A DNA stretch of 64,000 nucleotides. Source: Typhlomys cinereus. Taxonomy: Eukaryota; Chordata; Mammalia; Rodentia; Platacanthomyidae. The notes below the pieces were generated by a model that worked only from the letters and a program-made list of their open reading frames with translations, was not told the origin of the DNA and did no database searches. The stretch lies in the NCBI GenBank assembly GCA_023101885.1, contig JALPQD010000126.1, positions 1 to 64,000 of the forward strand. The letters run 5' to 3'. This document shows positions 23,510 to 33,979 of this stretch, one piece after another. Numbering within the stretch: position 1 is the stretch's first letter; each line of letters opens with the position of its first letter. A program made the translations under genes and the position numbers.

Positions 23510-23585
23510 GGCAATAGTGGCTCACGCCTGTAATCCCAGCACTCAGAAGACTGAAGCAAGAGTTTGAGGCCAATTTAGATGGCGT
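23510..23585 (+). mobile_element. B1 left-end fragment
   Basis: GGGCAATAGTGGCTCACGCC, TGTAATCCCAGCACTCAGAA, then decays. Confidence 0.75.
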
Positions 23586-23629
23586 AGTGTGTTCTTGAGC
23601 ATTCTGGTCTATAGAGTATGTTGTAGTTG

Positions 23630-23960
23630 CTTTTCTTTCTTCTGTTGTGAGACAATAGTCTTGCACAATTTAAGGGAGAATGGGAGATTTACTTGACTTC
23701 CAGTTTCAAAGGGAGAGATATACTATATATAGACTATTATGGTGGAAAAGGCATGCAGACAGCAGAAGCTGGAGGGTGGTTCAGGTAAGCGCAGCCATCA
23801 TGGAGGCAGAGATCAATAGCCAACTAAGAGGAAGCAGGGCTGAGCTACCAAACCTCAAGGCCCTCCCCTTGTGACATGACTTCCTCCAGCAAGACTCCAC
23901 CTCCTAAAGGTCCACAACCTTCTGAAACATTAACACCAGCTAAGGATCCAAACATATAGT
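23630..23960 (+). repeat. interspersed repeat, family unknown, copy 2
   Basis: Same family and orientation as 5582-5930: TTGTGAGACAATAG, GGAGGGTGGTTCAGGTAAGC, CAACTAAGAGGAAGCAGGGC, CTCAAGGCCCTCCC, CTCCAGCAAGACTCCACCTC, CAGCTAAGGATCCA. Confidence 0.6.
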
Positions 23961-24032
23961 TAATCTTGACGAGATGGAGAATACAAAAGAAAAAACTGAT
24001 TGAAATGTATAGGATTAGGACTCTGGTTAGGT

Positions 24033-24291
24033 TTTTTTTGTTGTTGTTGTTTATTATTTTTGCTTATGTGTCTGTATGTATCAGAGGGCACTGTGTATCC
24101 CTGTGGAGGCCCAACAGTGATTTCAGGAATCACCTTGGATTGCTTCTACCTCCTATTTGCTTTGCTCTGGAGTTTCCCATGCTCTGTCTTCCAGGACCAG
24201 AAGTACAGACTGGGACCATTTCCACCAGGCATTTTTATGTGGACCTGCTTGTGAGGCAGAGGCTTAACCCCTGAGCCATCTCTCAGGCTCG
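24033..24291 (-). mobile_element. tRNA-SINE, older DIP-like type
   Basis: Antisense: TCAGAGGGCACTGTGTATCC, GCTCTGGAGTTTCCCATGCT, AACCCCTGAGCCATCTCTCA. Flanked by GGTTAGGT (24025-24032 and 24292-24299). Confidence 0.85.
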
Positions 24292-24355
24292 GGTTAGGTA
24301 TGTTTTGATATCTCAAAATATCATCCCAAATACAGCACACAGAAAAAGTGTTAAC

Positions 24356-24601
24356 TGGGTTGGAGAGCTGGACTCAGAGGTTAAGCCTCTGTTTTGCAAG
24401 CAGAAGAATCTGAGTTTAAATCCCAGATTCCATGTAAAAATGCCAGCTGGAAATGGTGGTGACTGCCTGGGAAATCACAGAGCAAAGCAAAAAGGAATAA
24501 TCCAGGATGATTTCTGGTCACCCTTGGGCTTCCACAAGCATACATAGTGCCCTCTTCCATACACACCTACACCCCCACACATAAGCAAAAATAAATGTTT
24601 A
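24356..24601 (+). mobile_element. tRNA-SINE, older DIP-like type
   Basis: GGTTGGAGAGCTGGACTCAG head, then ACCCTTGGGCTTCCACAAGC and a CA tail ending AAAAATAAATG. Direct repeat AGAAAAAGTGTTA at 24341-24353 and 24602-24614. It lies only 64 bp from the oppositely oriented copy at 24033-24291, so the two form an inverted pair. Confidence 0.88.
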
Positions 24602-25104
24602 AAGAAAAAGTGTTACTATGAGGTTGATTCATCATGCGTCAGACTGGAGTAAGGACTGTGAATCAGACACAATGTCAAGGTATCAGTAAAAATAGGTTTT
24701 AGAAACAAACCATGGGTTTAGGAAGATGAAGTGTTTAGATAAGAAGTGAGCAAGAATAGACTTATGGGGGACTTGAATGTTTTAAGGGTAGCTTGATAAA
24801 AACCAACCCTGTGAACAAGAATGAAGAAGGAACGGCTTGGGGATTGCAAGAGAATCTGAGCAATGTTGTGTTGCTGGGAACCATGAACACACGAGCACAC
24901 AAGGCCCTAAGTCATGCTGCAAGAGAAGTCCAGAAAACAGGGAATGGGCAGTTAGGGCTTTGTAAAGATTTTTTTACAGGTCTTGTAAAAAACAGTAATA
25001 CTTTTCAACTGCAGATACATAGAAAATTGACTAGTGAATAGCAAAACTGTCTTACCACTATACCAAGATAAACATTTTAAAAAATATTTTTGATATGTTA
25101 TCCT

Positions 25105-25245
25105 TTCAGATTTTTTTAGGTCTCATTTATCCCAGGCTGGCTTTGCATTCGCTCTGTAGCCAAGTATGACCTTGAGGTCCCAATTCTTCTGCTTCTACCT
25201 GCTGAGTTCTGGGATTATAGGAATATGCCACCATACTTTGCTCTA
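25105..25245 (-). mobile_element. B1 SINE
   Basis: ATTTATCCCAGGCTGGCTTT, GCTGAGTTCTGGGATTATAG, GCCACCATACTTTGCTC. Confidence 0.7.
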
Positions 25246-25279
25246 CATTTTTCTCTTTTTAAATTTCATTAAAATTTTA

Positions 25280-26402
25280 TTAATTGAACTGAGCAAAGTA
25301 TCCCAGACACAGAAAATTAAGCGCTGTATGTACTCCCTAATAGATGGATCCTAGTACCAAACCCACTTAGTGACATATTCAAAGATTAATCTCTGTAATA
25401 CCTACAGTAATTGCAGGGATTATAAACAGGAGGGAAGGGGAAGGAGGGCCCCTGCCAGAAACAAGAAAAGGGGATCATACTACAGCAGAGAAAATAGACC
25501 ACCATCAAGTACTGCAAGTAAGTAGTGAGACATCTGGTTAAGCTCACAGACTTTCCTTCCTGGTCACTCGCAACTGAGGGGGTTTGATCTCACCAGTCAG
25601 GGAGAGCACAGAGACTGGCAGATAGATGGTAACCATCCTGCAAATGGGAGACTGACCCCCCTCCCCGCAGTTTCCTACTCTTATTCCATCTAACTTTGAA
25701 TCTACTCTTATAGTAAGGACTCCATTTTAACAGCCTTGTATCTCTGGCTAGGTGGAGACATCCAATACACATCAGGATGGAGCCAAGGGCGATGCAGGAA
25801 CAGCAAAACTGGAAAAAAAAACCCAACAAACCATAATTCAGAACATCAGCGACCCTACATTAATCACCTGGAACCAGGCCAGCCTAATATCTTCCCATCC
25901 TAAAGCTCAGGGAAATTTGCGGAAGAGGGGACAGTAAGATTGTAAGAGCCTAAAGATGGGGAGGAGCAATGATATGCAAGATACTCCACACAAGTTAGGG
26001 CCGAAGTAACCATAGCAGGACTTTGTATGACCTGCACAATGACTGGCATAATATTGACCTCCCAGAGTCTAGCATGGATCACAAGAACTAGGATCCTTAG
26101 AAGCAAGAGATTGTCAGTCACAGTAGTGTTCCTATACTAAGGGGGAACACAAGAAGAGGCTCTAGGCAATGCTACTGAGTCCTTACACCTCATCAGAGAA
26201 GAGGACCCAGAGGGAAGTTTGACATGCATAATAAAGGATGCTCCAGGGAGGGGGGGAGGGGGCACTGGGAGAAAGGGAGGGAGGGGGGAAAGGAAAGGGA
26301 AAAGGGGGAAGGGAGCAAGGGGATGGGGAGGGGTGAAAGGAGGGAGGGGACTGGAGTACCTATTAAGTTTGTATGAGTGGAAAAAACAAATTAAAAAAAT
26401 TT
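25280..26402 (+). mobile_element. LINE-1 3' end: last ORF2 bases, 3' UTR, purine tract and tail
   Basis: Starts AACTGAGCAAAGTATCCCAG, TATGTACTCCCTAATAGATG, TGGATCCTAGTACCAAACCC, the ORF2/3' UTR junction of rodent L1. It continues through the box GCTCAGGGAAATTTGCGG, GTAAGATTGTAAGAGCC and a G-rich purine tract (26240-26350) to TTTGTATGAGTGGAAAAAAC and an A-rich end. The most complete 3' UTR of the family here. Confidence 0.88.
26240..26350 (+). repeat. G-rich polypurine tract of the LINE-1 3' UTR
   Basis: Almost uninterrupted A/G with many GGG and GGGG runs (GGGAGGGAGGGGGGAAAGGA and others). Such tracts are a known feature of L1 3' UTRs and can form G-quadruplexes. Confidence 0.85.
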
Positions 26403-26572
26403 ATTAATTGAGAGAGAAAAAGCAAGCAAGAGAGAATAAGCTCATGCATGCCATGGTGCACAGGTGGAGATCAGAGGACAACTTCCACAATGTAGGCTTC
26501 TGAGGATTGAACTGTAGTCACCAGGTTTGTGAGCATGTGCCTTACCCACTAAACTATCTCGTCAGCCAGCCA
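26403..26572 (-). mobile_element. B3-type SINE
   Basis: AGATCAGAGGACAACTTCCA, AGGATTGAACTGTAGTCACC, CACTAAACTATCTCGTCAGC. It sits between two LINE-1 3' ends that face each other. Confidence 0.75.
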
Positions 26573-26576
26573 GTCT

Positions 26577-26712
26577 TTTTTCTTTTTTTCTTTTTTTATT
26601 ATTTTTTTATTTTTATTTATTTATTTATTTATTTTTTATTTATTTCAGCTCATACAAACTTATTAGGTACACCAGTTCCCTCCCTCCCTCCTCCTCCCCC
26701 CGTACCAGTCTT
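26577..26712 (-). mobile_element. LINE-1 3'-end stub
   Basis: T-rich and (TTTA)n tail, then CTCATACAAACTTATTAGGT and ACCAGTTCCCTCCCTCCC. This is the reverse complement of the end of the copy at 26340-26400 (CTATTAAGTTTGTATGAG). Confidence 0.75.
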
Positions 26713-27124
26713 TTTTCTTATTAGCACATTCTTTTGTTACATGAGCTCAGACTCGGCGTAAACATTGATGAAATGAGTTAAAATGTCAGGAAGGTAAAAC
26801 AAGTATCAGAGACAACATATTGATAAAACAGTAGGAAGTCTAGTGGTTGCCTACTCATGGGGGAGCAGTGCTGTTAGTATGCCCAGAAGGTGCCTTTTTT
26901 CCTCTTGGTCCTTGAGGGCTCAACCACAAGTAGTGTACAGACAGGATTCCCAGTTGGCACATATCTCTGCATCTAATGTGGTAGGTGGCACATGGGTAAT
27001 CTTGTTGTTAGTAAATAAAGGAGGAAGATATTAGTGTTAGAGCACCGAGATGGGCTAGTCCAGCCTCCTGAGGAAGCAGGTGACAAGAGTTAGACAGGTT
27101 GCCAGTTACTTTCCTGCAAGGGAT

Positions 27125-27397
27125 TTTTTAAAAATATTTATTATTATTTATTCAATTGTGCGTGTATGCGTGTGTGCGTAGTATGTAGAACCACGGACGA
27201 ATTCAGGAACCACCATAGACCGCCTCCACCTCCTCCTTGTTTACTTTGCCCCGGGATTCACAGGCTCCACCCTACCAGGACCAGAAACGCAGGCACCCCC
27301 GCTTCCGCTGGCGTCTATACATGGGGTCTAGGATCCGAACTCAGGACCTTCCGTCTGCAAGGCAGAGGCTTAACCCCTGAGCCACCTCTCCAGCCCC
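27125..27397 (-). mobile_element. tRNA-SINE, young DIP-like type
   Basis: Antisense full copy with a short tail: TTATTCAATTGTGCGTGTAT, ACCACGGACGAATTCAGGAA, CTACCAGGACCAGAAACGC, GAGCCACCTCTCCAGCCCC. Target duplication TCCTGCAAGGGAT at 27112-27124 and 27398-27410. Confidence 0.94.
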
Positions 27398-27681
27398 TCC
27401 TGCAAGGGATCTCGATCCATACAAACACCCAACCAGAGGAAGAAAAGGGCGGGGGACCTTTCCATAGATGAAGGTCTGCTTAAGAGTAAGAGACCAGTTA
27501 GTATAGTTTTGATTTATCAGGAAGGTATGCAGGACGGGTATAGAAATTAGGTAAATGAAGGCCTGGCAGAAGAGTGGTTACTCTGGTATGGGAAGGGCTA
27601 AGATGGAAAAAGAGATAAGGTTAAGAGATTATACACCCAGTGAAGACAGAAGGCAAGTTACTAAGCCTCGTATCTTAGGTT

Positions 27682-27772
27682 TGTGATCGTAGCACTTGGA
27701 GGCTGAGGCAGGAGGGATAAGAATGTGAGGCCAGTTTGGGCCCATAGTGAGTCTGTGTCTGAGAACAAAACT
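27682..27772 (+). mobile_element. B1 SINE fragment
   Basis: GTAGCACTTGGAGGCTGAGG, GAGGCCAGTTTGGGCCCATA. Confidence 0.7.
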
Positions 27773-28644
27773 TAGGTTGACAGTTCAGATTTCAGATGTG
27801 GACTAGTTCTGTATTCCGACTAGGTCCTAGGGATGCAGGAGTAGGGCTTACAGTGGAGCATGGAGAAATGGATAAGAGCTGACATGTACTGGGAGCTGGG
27901 ACTGGGTTTTTTGAATGGGCTATGTTTTGTAAATGGTGAATAGGTGCTTAGGTGCTAGTCAGCAAATATGCGAAAGGGGAGAGTGATCAGAATGTGTGTG
28001 TGTGTGTAAAACAAGGGATAGGACAAGACAGGTTTTTGTCTTATCAGAAGACCAGTTTTTATTTATGAAAATAGGAAAGTTAAAAGAAGGTCTAGAAAGG
28101 TCTGTAAGCCATGGAAAACAATTTGTTCCCAAGATGCATGAGGATGGGATAGAAGCAGAAGGCCTGAAAGCTGTGAAGTCAAGAAAGGCTGTCTAAATGA
28201 GGATGTTGAGGGAACTTTGTGGAACAACCAATGTGCAGGTAAAGAAACTTATGTACAGTGAGGCAAGGTTCTACAGGGCACAGTGGGAGAGGTCGAGAGG
28301 GCACTTAGACATAAAGGAGAGTCCATTAGAGAGGAAGGCAGGAACTATGTGAGGATTGGAGTAGAGAACAGAATAGATGGCTTGGGTTGCTGTTTGTGTA
28401 CAAAGAAAATGACTGCTTCATGAACAGTAAAATAGAGTGAATTAATTTTCTCTGCTTTATTTACAGCTATTTTTCATATTTATCTTTTTTTGATGCTTGG
28501 AAATGAACTCAGGGTCTTAGGCATGGCAAACATATTCTGTGAGCTGTAATTTAATTATACTACCTTAGCTTCATTTGTTTGCTGTGTGAAGATTGGTTTA
28601 ATTGCCTTGACAATTATTTATATTTGAAATATAAAAGCATCCAT

Positions 28645-28845
28645 GGGCTGGTGAGATGGCTCAACTGGTAAAAGCACTTGCTGCAAAACCTGATGACTTG
28701 AGGTCAATCCCCAGAGCCCATGTAAAGATAGGAGAGAAGAAACTCCACAGACATTATCCTCTGATTTCCATATGTGTGCTGTGGTACAAACGCACCTGCA
28801 GTCACGCACAAGCATCATACACACAATAATAAGCATATTAATCAT
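28645..28845 (+). mobile_element. B2/B4-type tRNA-SINE
   Basis: GGGCTGGTGAGATGGCTCAA head, GACTTGAGGTCAATCCCCAG box, TATCCTCTGATTTCCATATG, tail with CACACAATAATAAG. Closer to murid B2/B3 heads than to the DIP-like copies. Confidence 0.75.
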
Positions 28846-29111
28846 CAGTTTTAAAAAATCAGGTTAACAAGGTAAGTAAAACATAAAAGAAATGCCTCCT
28901 GAAATTCTATCACTCAGAGTCATCTGTTCGGTATCTGTTCTTCAGACTTTTTCTTACCCAAACACATACAAGTATATTTCATTTTTGAAGATATATTCAT
29001 TATATAGCAGTAACATTTAATAAATATTCTTTGTCACAATAGCAGATTGTTGCCACTGCTCTTCGCTATAGTAATCCACCATCAAATTTCACCATATTAA
29101 TAATCTACTGT

Positions 29112-29255
29112 CGGACTTTGAGATCTTGCTATGTAGCCATGGCTAGTTTGGAACTTTTCTATGTAGACCAGCCTGAGCTGCAATTTATTATAATCCTCCT
29201 GCCTCTGTTTCTTGAGTGCTGTGATGATAGGTGTATAGTATCATACCTGGCAAGT
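29112..29255 (-). mobile_element. B1 SINE
   Basis: GAGATCTTGCTATGTAGCCA, GACCAGCCTGAGCTGCAATT, CATACCTGGCAAG. Confidence 0.75.
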
Positions 29256-29277
29256 GTCAGACTTTTTCCATACTTTT

Positions 29278-29385
29278 CTTGCTAATTTTGGGACGCCTCA
29301 TAGATTTGCGTGTCATGCTTGTGTAGCGGCCATGCTAATCTCTATATCATTCCAGTTTTGGTATATGTGCTGCTGAAGTGTGCAC
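29278..29385 (-). pseudogene. U6 snRNA retropseudogene
   Basis: Reverse complement of U6 spliceosomal RNA. On the minus strand it reads GTGCACACTTCAGCAGCACA, then TATACC..., AGATTAGCATGGCC (conserved block) and ATGACACGCAAAT. It has substitutions and a two-base loss in the GAGAAGATTAG block, and the 3' end is altered. A perfect 11-bp direct repeat TCCATACTTTT flanks it (29267-29277 and 29386-29396), so it is an L1-mobilised copy. No poly(A) tail is visible. The usual U6 upstream promoter (PSE/TATA) is not evident, so it is probably not expressed. Confidence 0.93.
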
Positions 29386-29396
29386 TCCATACTTTT

Positions 29397-29590
29397 TTGA
29401 GACAGGGTCTCTGTGTAGTTTAAGGTGGTCTGGAATTGTGTAATTTAGGCTGATCTCGAATTCTCAGTGAGCCTCCTTCCTTCCTCTCACTACATTCTCA
29501 GGCTGACCTGGAACGTCTAGACTCAGGAACTCTACCAAAGTGGTCCACCAGTACTTGGGACTGTAGGTATATGCCGTTATACCAGATACT
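29397..29590 (-). mobile_element. B1 SINE(s), diverged
   Basis: TTGAGACAGGGTCTCTGTGT start, then a second B1-like part CTCAGGCTGACCTGGAACGT, ending GTATATGCCGTTATACCAGA. Confidence 0.7.
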
Positions 29591-30070
29591 TTTTAATGTA
29601 AATAATGCTTGAAAGAAAAACTTTATATGTATAACTTGGCATATTTATCCAGTTACTTTCTTTAGGCAAATTCTGGCAAATTTCAGTGTATTTTTGTGCA
29701 GCTCCTATATTTCTTGTCCCCCCCCCCGCAATTTAGTGTTTGGTTATGAAATCTTTTTGTTTTGCTAATTTTAGGACGTGTGTATTTGAATAGTACATGC
29801 TTAGTGAGACAGCCATATATTGTTTGTGAGCTAACAATTTACTGTTGTTTGACAGATGATATATCTTTAATAGAGTTTTTTCCTCAGGCAGGAAGCCAAA
29901 AGCATTAGCTTGAAAGCCTCCAGTGAAGAGTTCCTCCTCTCAGAGGGTTTGTACACTTGAGTCTTTGCCAGTAGACTTGAGATATTTTGTAAAAACTGTG
30001 GAAACTCTTAAGGTTATGCGTAGAAATGTTTACACTAATTTTCTTGGGTTACTTTTTTTTCAGGTGATTC

Positions 30071-30775
30071 ATGGCAGGGGACGTGGAAGGATTTTGTTCC
30101 TCCATCCATGACTCCAGTGTCTCTGCCGGCTTCAGAGCACTGTACGAGGAAGGATTGCTCCTTGATGTTACTCTGGTTATTGAAGATCATCAGTTCCAAG
30201 CCCATAAAGCACTGTTGGCCACCCAGAGTGACTACTTCAGGATTATGTTTACAGCAGACATGAGGGAACGAGATCAGGACAAAATTCACTTGAAAGGTCT
30301 AACAGCTACTGGCTTCAGCCATGTTCTTCAATTTATGTATTACGGAACTATAGAACTGAGTATGAATACTGTTCATGAAATTCTTCAGGCCGCCATGTAT
30401 GTTCAGCTCATAGAAGTGGTGAAGTTCTGCTGCTCTTTTCTTTTAGCGAAAATCTGCTTAGAAAATTGTGCAGAGATTATGAGACTCTTAGATGATTTCG
30501 GTGTAAACATCGAGGGAGTCAGGGAGAAGCTGGATGCCTTCCTACTAGACAACTTTGTACCACTCATGTCCAGGCCCGACTTCCTGTCCTATCTGAGCTT
30601 TGAGAAGCTCATGTCTTATTTGGATAATGATCATCTGAGCAGGTTCCCTGAGATAGAGCTGTATGAAGCTGTGCAGTCTTGGCTGAGACACGATAGAAGA
30701 CGCTGGAGGCATACAGATACCATCATTCAGAACATCAGGTTTTGTTTGATGACTCCATCCAGTGTTTTCGAGAAG
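30071..30775 (+). CDS. KLHL15: KLHL15 coding exon 1: BTB and BACK domains (residues 1-235)
   Basis: Encodes the N-terminal half of kelch-like protein 15, a substrate adaptor of the CUL3-RING ubiquitin ligase. The family is known to target PP2A subunit PPP2R5B, CtIP and doublecortin. The start is ATG at 30071, 7 nt after the acceptor (T-rich tract then CAG at 30061-30063), giving MAGDVEGFCSS. The BTB fold spans about residues 22-125, with LLLDVTLVIEDHQFQAHKAL holding the conserved Asp32 and His45-Lys46. BACK spans about 130-235 (ELYEAVQSWLRHD within it). The segment ends FEK at 30775 with donor AAG|GTTGGT. The frame stays open past the donor to a stop at 30818-30820, so intron retention would give a 249-residue product. 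The start context is weak at -3 (T) with G at +4. The product name is recognised from the whole sequence. Confidence 0.95.
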
Positions 30776-32644
30776 GTTGGTGCATTTGAAAGCAGTAGAG
30801 AGGATTCATCATTTAGTTAAGGCTGATGTCTTTACAGATCGGATTGCCAGATTTGATTAAGAGCCAAAAAAGTAGTTTGTAATACTAGTTTATATATTAG
30901 AAGCCTTAATTGTTGTATCTTGCTTTTTTAAAATACATTTTGTAAATGAAAGATAAATCAGGTAGGTAGTAAATAGTTCCATTTTTAAAGTATTTTTTAA
31001 ATTGAGTCATAATTTGATATAAACTATTACAAGAAATCAGATAATATAAACTGGGTTCTTTTTTAACTTTTTGTAAAAACGTATAATATGAACTGGGTTA
31101 GACTTTTTAAAATTTAACTTAAGCAATACATGCTATGCTAGAAATTGGCATTGAGTTTTACAATTATACATATTTATATGCTCATGTATTTTCTTATTGC
31201 TCTAAAATGCTGGAAGGGCATATATAGTAGCTCTTGAAAACCCAACAGGGCACAGTAATGATTTTCTTCCATACTGTCTCTATTTCCATTTCCCCTGTTT
31301 CACTGTGAATACTTACTAAATTTAACTATGAAAAGAGTTACATGTTTAAATTCATTTTTGCATTTCTAAACTAGTAGACCATAAATCCTCTGTGTACACT
31401 TATCAAATATCCCTGTTTACATTTTACCATGTAAATAGTTCTCTCTTAAAATTACTGTTTCCTTTAAGCAGTCTTGGCTTTTTTTCATGTAAGCATTTTC
31501 ATGTTTATATCAGTCTCACATGTGATCCATTCTTGCCCAAAGGAGAAAGAGTAGTTTTCAGTAATTGCTTCATTTAATTGGTTTCTAATCACATGGTTAC
31601 CTCTGGGGTTCTGTTTATCTCAAGCATCTTTCCGCCTTTCTAGAAAGCACACAAAGCTTAGTTGACACTTTTCATGTCCAATAGCTCCTTAAATTTAGGT
31701 ACTACACCTGGCAATAACAATACAATATCTGCCAAGTAGGTTTGTTTATGTCCTTTGAAAAATAAACGAGTTTACCCCTTTAAATAACACTCAGTAGCCT
31801 GACATGTTCTTTCACTCCTCTGAAGTGCTATAAAATGTTCTCTACTTTCGAATAGAAAATTCACATTTATAGAATTTTATATTCTCAATGTATTGATAAG
31901 ATAGAAATAAATGAAAAGAAAGAATATTTTTGGTCCTGGTTCAGTAAGAATCAGCCCCACATCAACTATGTAAATCATTTGTTGCTTATATTTTGATTTT
32001 TCTCTTTACTAATGTTTTTATTGGTCTCTTCCCCTGGGGAATCTTGTTTGTCTTTATATGTTAAATGTAAATGCTTTCTCACTGCTAACAAAGCCCTTCT
32101 ACCTTCGGTCTAGATGGGAGTGGGAAGTATCTGTGAAATAGAAAATAAAATTTTCTCCCTCGTGGGACACTATGATGGTTAAGTGATAGCAGTTAAGTGA
32201 TTTGTTAAGTTCTGAGTTGTTAAGGTGTTTTACATTTCAATATCAAGGTAGGCAGTTGTGACAATGGCTAAAAGGTAGTTTTTTAAATTATAGAAGATAT
32301 TAATTGAACCTGCTAATGATTTCTTTTGGCACCTATACTATACCAGTGGTTATTAATAGTGGCTAGGTATTGGAAATTGTCAGAATATAGATGTTATTAA
32401 GGTTTCCTTTGGAAGTTCTTAGGAAAACTTAATCAAGACCCACCCACAGAGAAAATCATTCAGCCCTCCCTTTTAATATAAATCTTTCTGTTCTGTCGGG
32501 TATTAACTCTTAAGATAAGTAGAAGGTAGACATTGGTTCTTGCCTTGGTCACATGTGAGATTTAAGTTTTTCAGGGGAATTGATGGCTTCCTAAATGCTG
32601 AGAAACACTTTAATTAGGTAAATTTAGAAACGAAACTCCATAGA

Positions 32645-33000
32645 GTTTTAAAATAAACTCTACTTTTATTTATTTTACTTTTCTAGTTTTACAAGCATAT
32701 TGAGTACTCATCCCGCTTTCCTCCATTTCCCTTCCCACCAATTCCCCTTCCCTCCCTTCTTCAATCCATCCCACTCCTTCTCACCCTCCCACCTGTCCAT
32801 CTTCATAGACCCCAGGGCTCCCTTTGGCTTTTACAAACATATTGAGTCCTTATACCTGTTTCCCTCCATCGTGTCTCCCTCCCATCTCTCCATCAATCCC
32901 ACCCTCCTTCCTGTCTGCTTCTATGGATCCCAGGATTGCCCCTGGCCCCTCTACTCCTGTGAGGGTTCAGGCCTCTTGTGGCATACCAGGTTCTTCTTCT
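32645..33000 (-). mobile_element. LINE-1 3'-end-like pyrimidine tract, two tandem parts
   Basis: TTTACAAGCATATTGAGTAC followed by C/T-rich sequence, then a second TTTACAAACATATTGAGTCC at 32831 and more C/T. The pattern resembles the antisense L1 tail at 26640-26710, duplicated. Confidence 0.45.
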
Positions 33001-33004
33001 CGGA

Positions 33005-33129
33005 TTATACACACACACACACACATATACATACAAACATATATACATATATATATACACATATATATAAAATAAAATAATTTATTTGAGAGTGGCAGAG
33101 TCTTAACCCCTGAGCCATCTCTCCAGCCC
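33005..33129 (-). mobile_element. rearranged tRNA-SINE remnant
   Basis: CA/TA-rich stretch and AAATAAAATAA look like the tail of a plus-strand copy, joined directly to an inverted head AACCCCTGAGCCATCTCTCC (33102-33129). The body is missing. Confidence 0.6.
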
Positions 33130-33394
33130 AAGAATTTAGATGCTTTACATCTTGTATTTAGAGTTCCCTAAAAATAGTACTCAACTATTTTTGCAGCACT
33201 CAAATTACTGCAGGTTTCAAAACAAAGCCATCTTAACATTTATTATATATGCATGGCTCCATGAAGGCAAAGCTTAAATTATTATACATACACATTGGTC
33301 CTGTTTATTAAGATAATCTACATGGGGAAGTGGAGATAATTTTGATTTGTGGTTTTGCCAAAATTCAGAAGAATTCTGCTGCAATATCTTTCCA

Positions 33395-33515
33395 TTTTTT
33401 TTCTTCAGACAGGGTTCTCACTTTGTAGTTCAGGCTGACCTTGAACGCAAAACAATCCTCCTGCCTCAGCTTTCTCAAATGCAAGGATTACAGTCATGTG
33501 CCACCACATCTGGCA
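33395..33515 (-). mobile_element. B1 SINE
   Basis: CTTCAGACAGGGTTCTCACT, CAGGCTGACCTTGAACGCAA, GTGCCACCACATCTGGC. Confidence 0.8.
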
Positions 33516-33979
33516 GGGAATGTTGATAGGTACTTTTTTATGAAGATTAACTGTTAATGAATATATCATATCTGTCAGGATCCTTTCTCTGATCTGATTT
33601 GAGCAGTGGCAACATAGAGGGGAGAGGGGAAGGGGATGTTCTGTTTCTCCTTAAAGAAAAACCCTGACTGACTTCAGGAATCTGAATCATGCCCTCTAGC
33701 TCTGTTGAAATCACTGTGCTTATTCCACTGCAGTATCTTTCCCTGTAAACCTCAGCTGGATTTCCTCCTCAGTTGTAAATACTGCCTTAATTAATACTGA
33801 GTGCTGGGTAGCTTCCACTAAGCAGGCCAAAGCTTCCAGGTTTCCTGAGTTCCTCAGGCAGCAGTACTGTTTATTGGAACACTATATAACATATATGCAT
33901 GTATGTATGTGTGTGTGTGTGTGTGTATACATAGTGTTTTGTGTGTGCATATGCACACATGTGTTTATATGTTGATGCC

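Larger units (their letters stand above)
12582..30063 (+). other. KLHL15: KLHL15 intron 1
   Basis: GT at 12582, AG at 30062-30063. 13470-15450 holds a purine-rich GA tract (13545-13600) and otherwise no recognised repeat. 16390-18130 has only a LINE-1 tail stub. 18230-19455, 24615-25100, 26715-27110, 27775-28640 and 28850-29110 hold nothing I can name. Other parts carry the repeats listed separately. No coding exon was found. Confidence 0.75.

Noticed and set aside
29278..29385. Functional U6 snRNA gene
   Set aside because: There are substitutions and a two-base loss in otherwise invariant U6 blocks, flanking target duplication, and no evident upstream PSE/TATA.
29888..29942. Extra 5' UTR exon after TTTTTCCTCAG at 29877-29887
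   Set aside because: The acceptor is plausible, but I found no convincing donor before the exon at 30064.
30071..30820. Single-exon gene of 249 codons
   Set aside because: The family continues with VKTSEFYRY, which lies at 52592; the last 14 codons are intron read-through. Kept only as a possible isoform.
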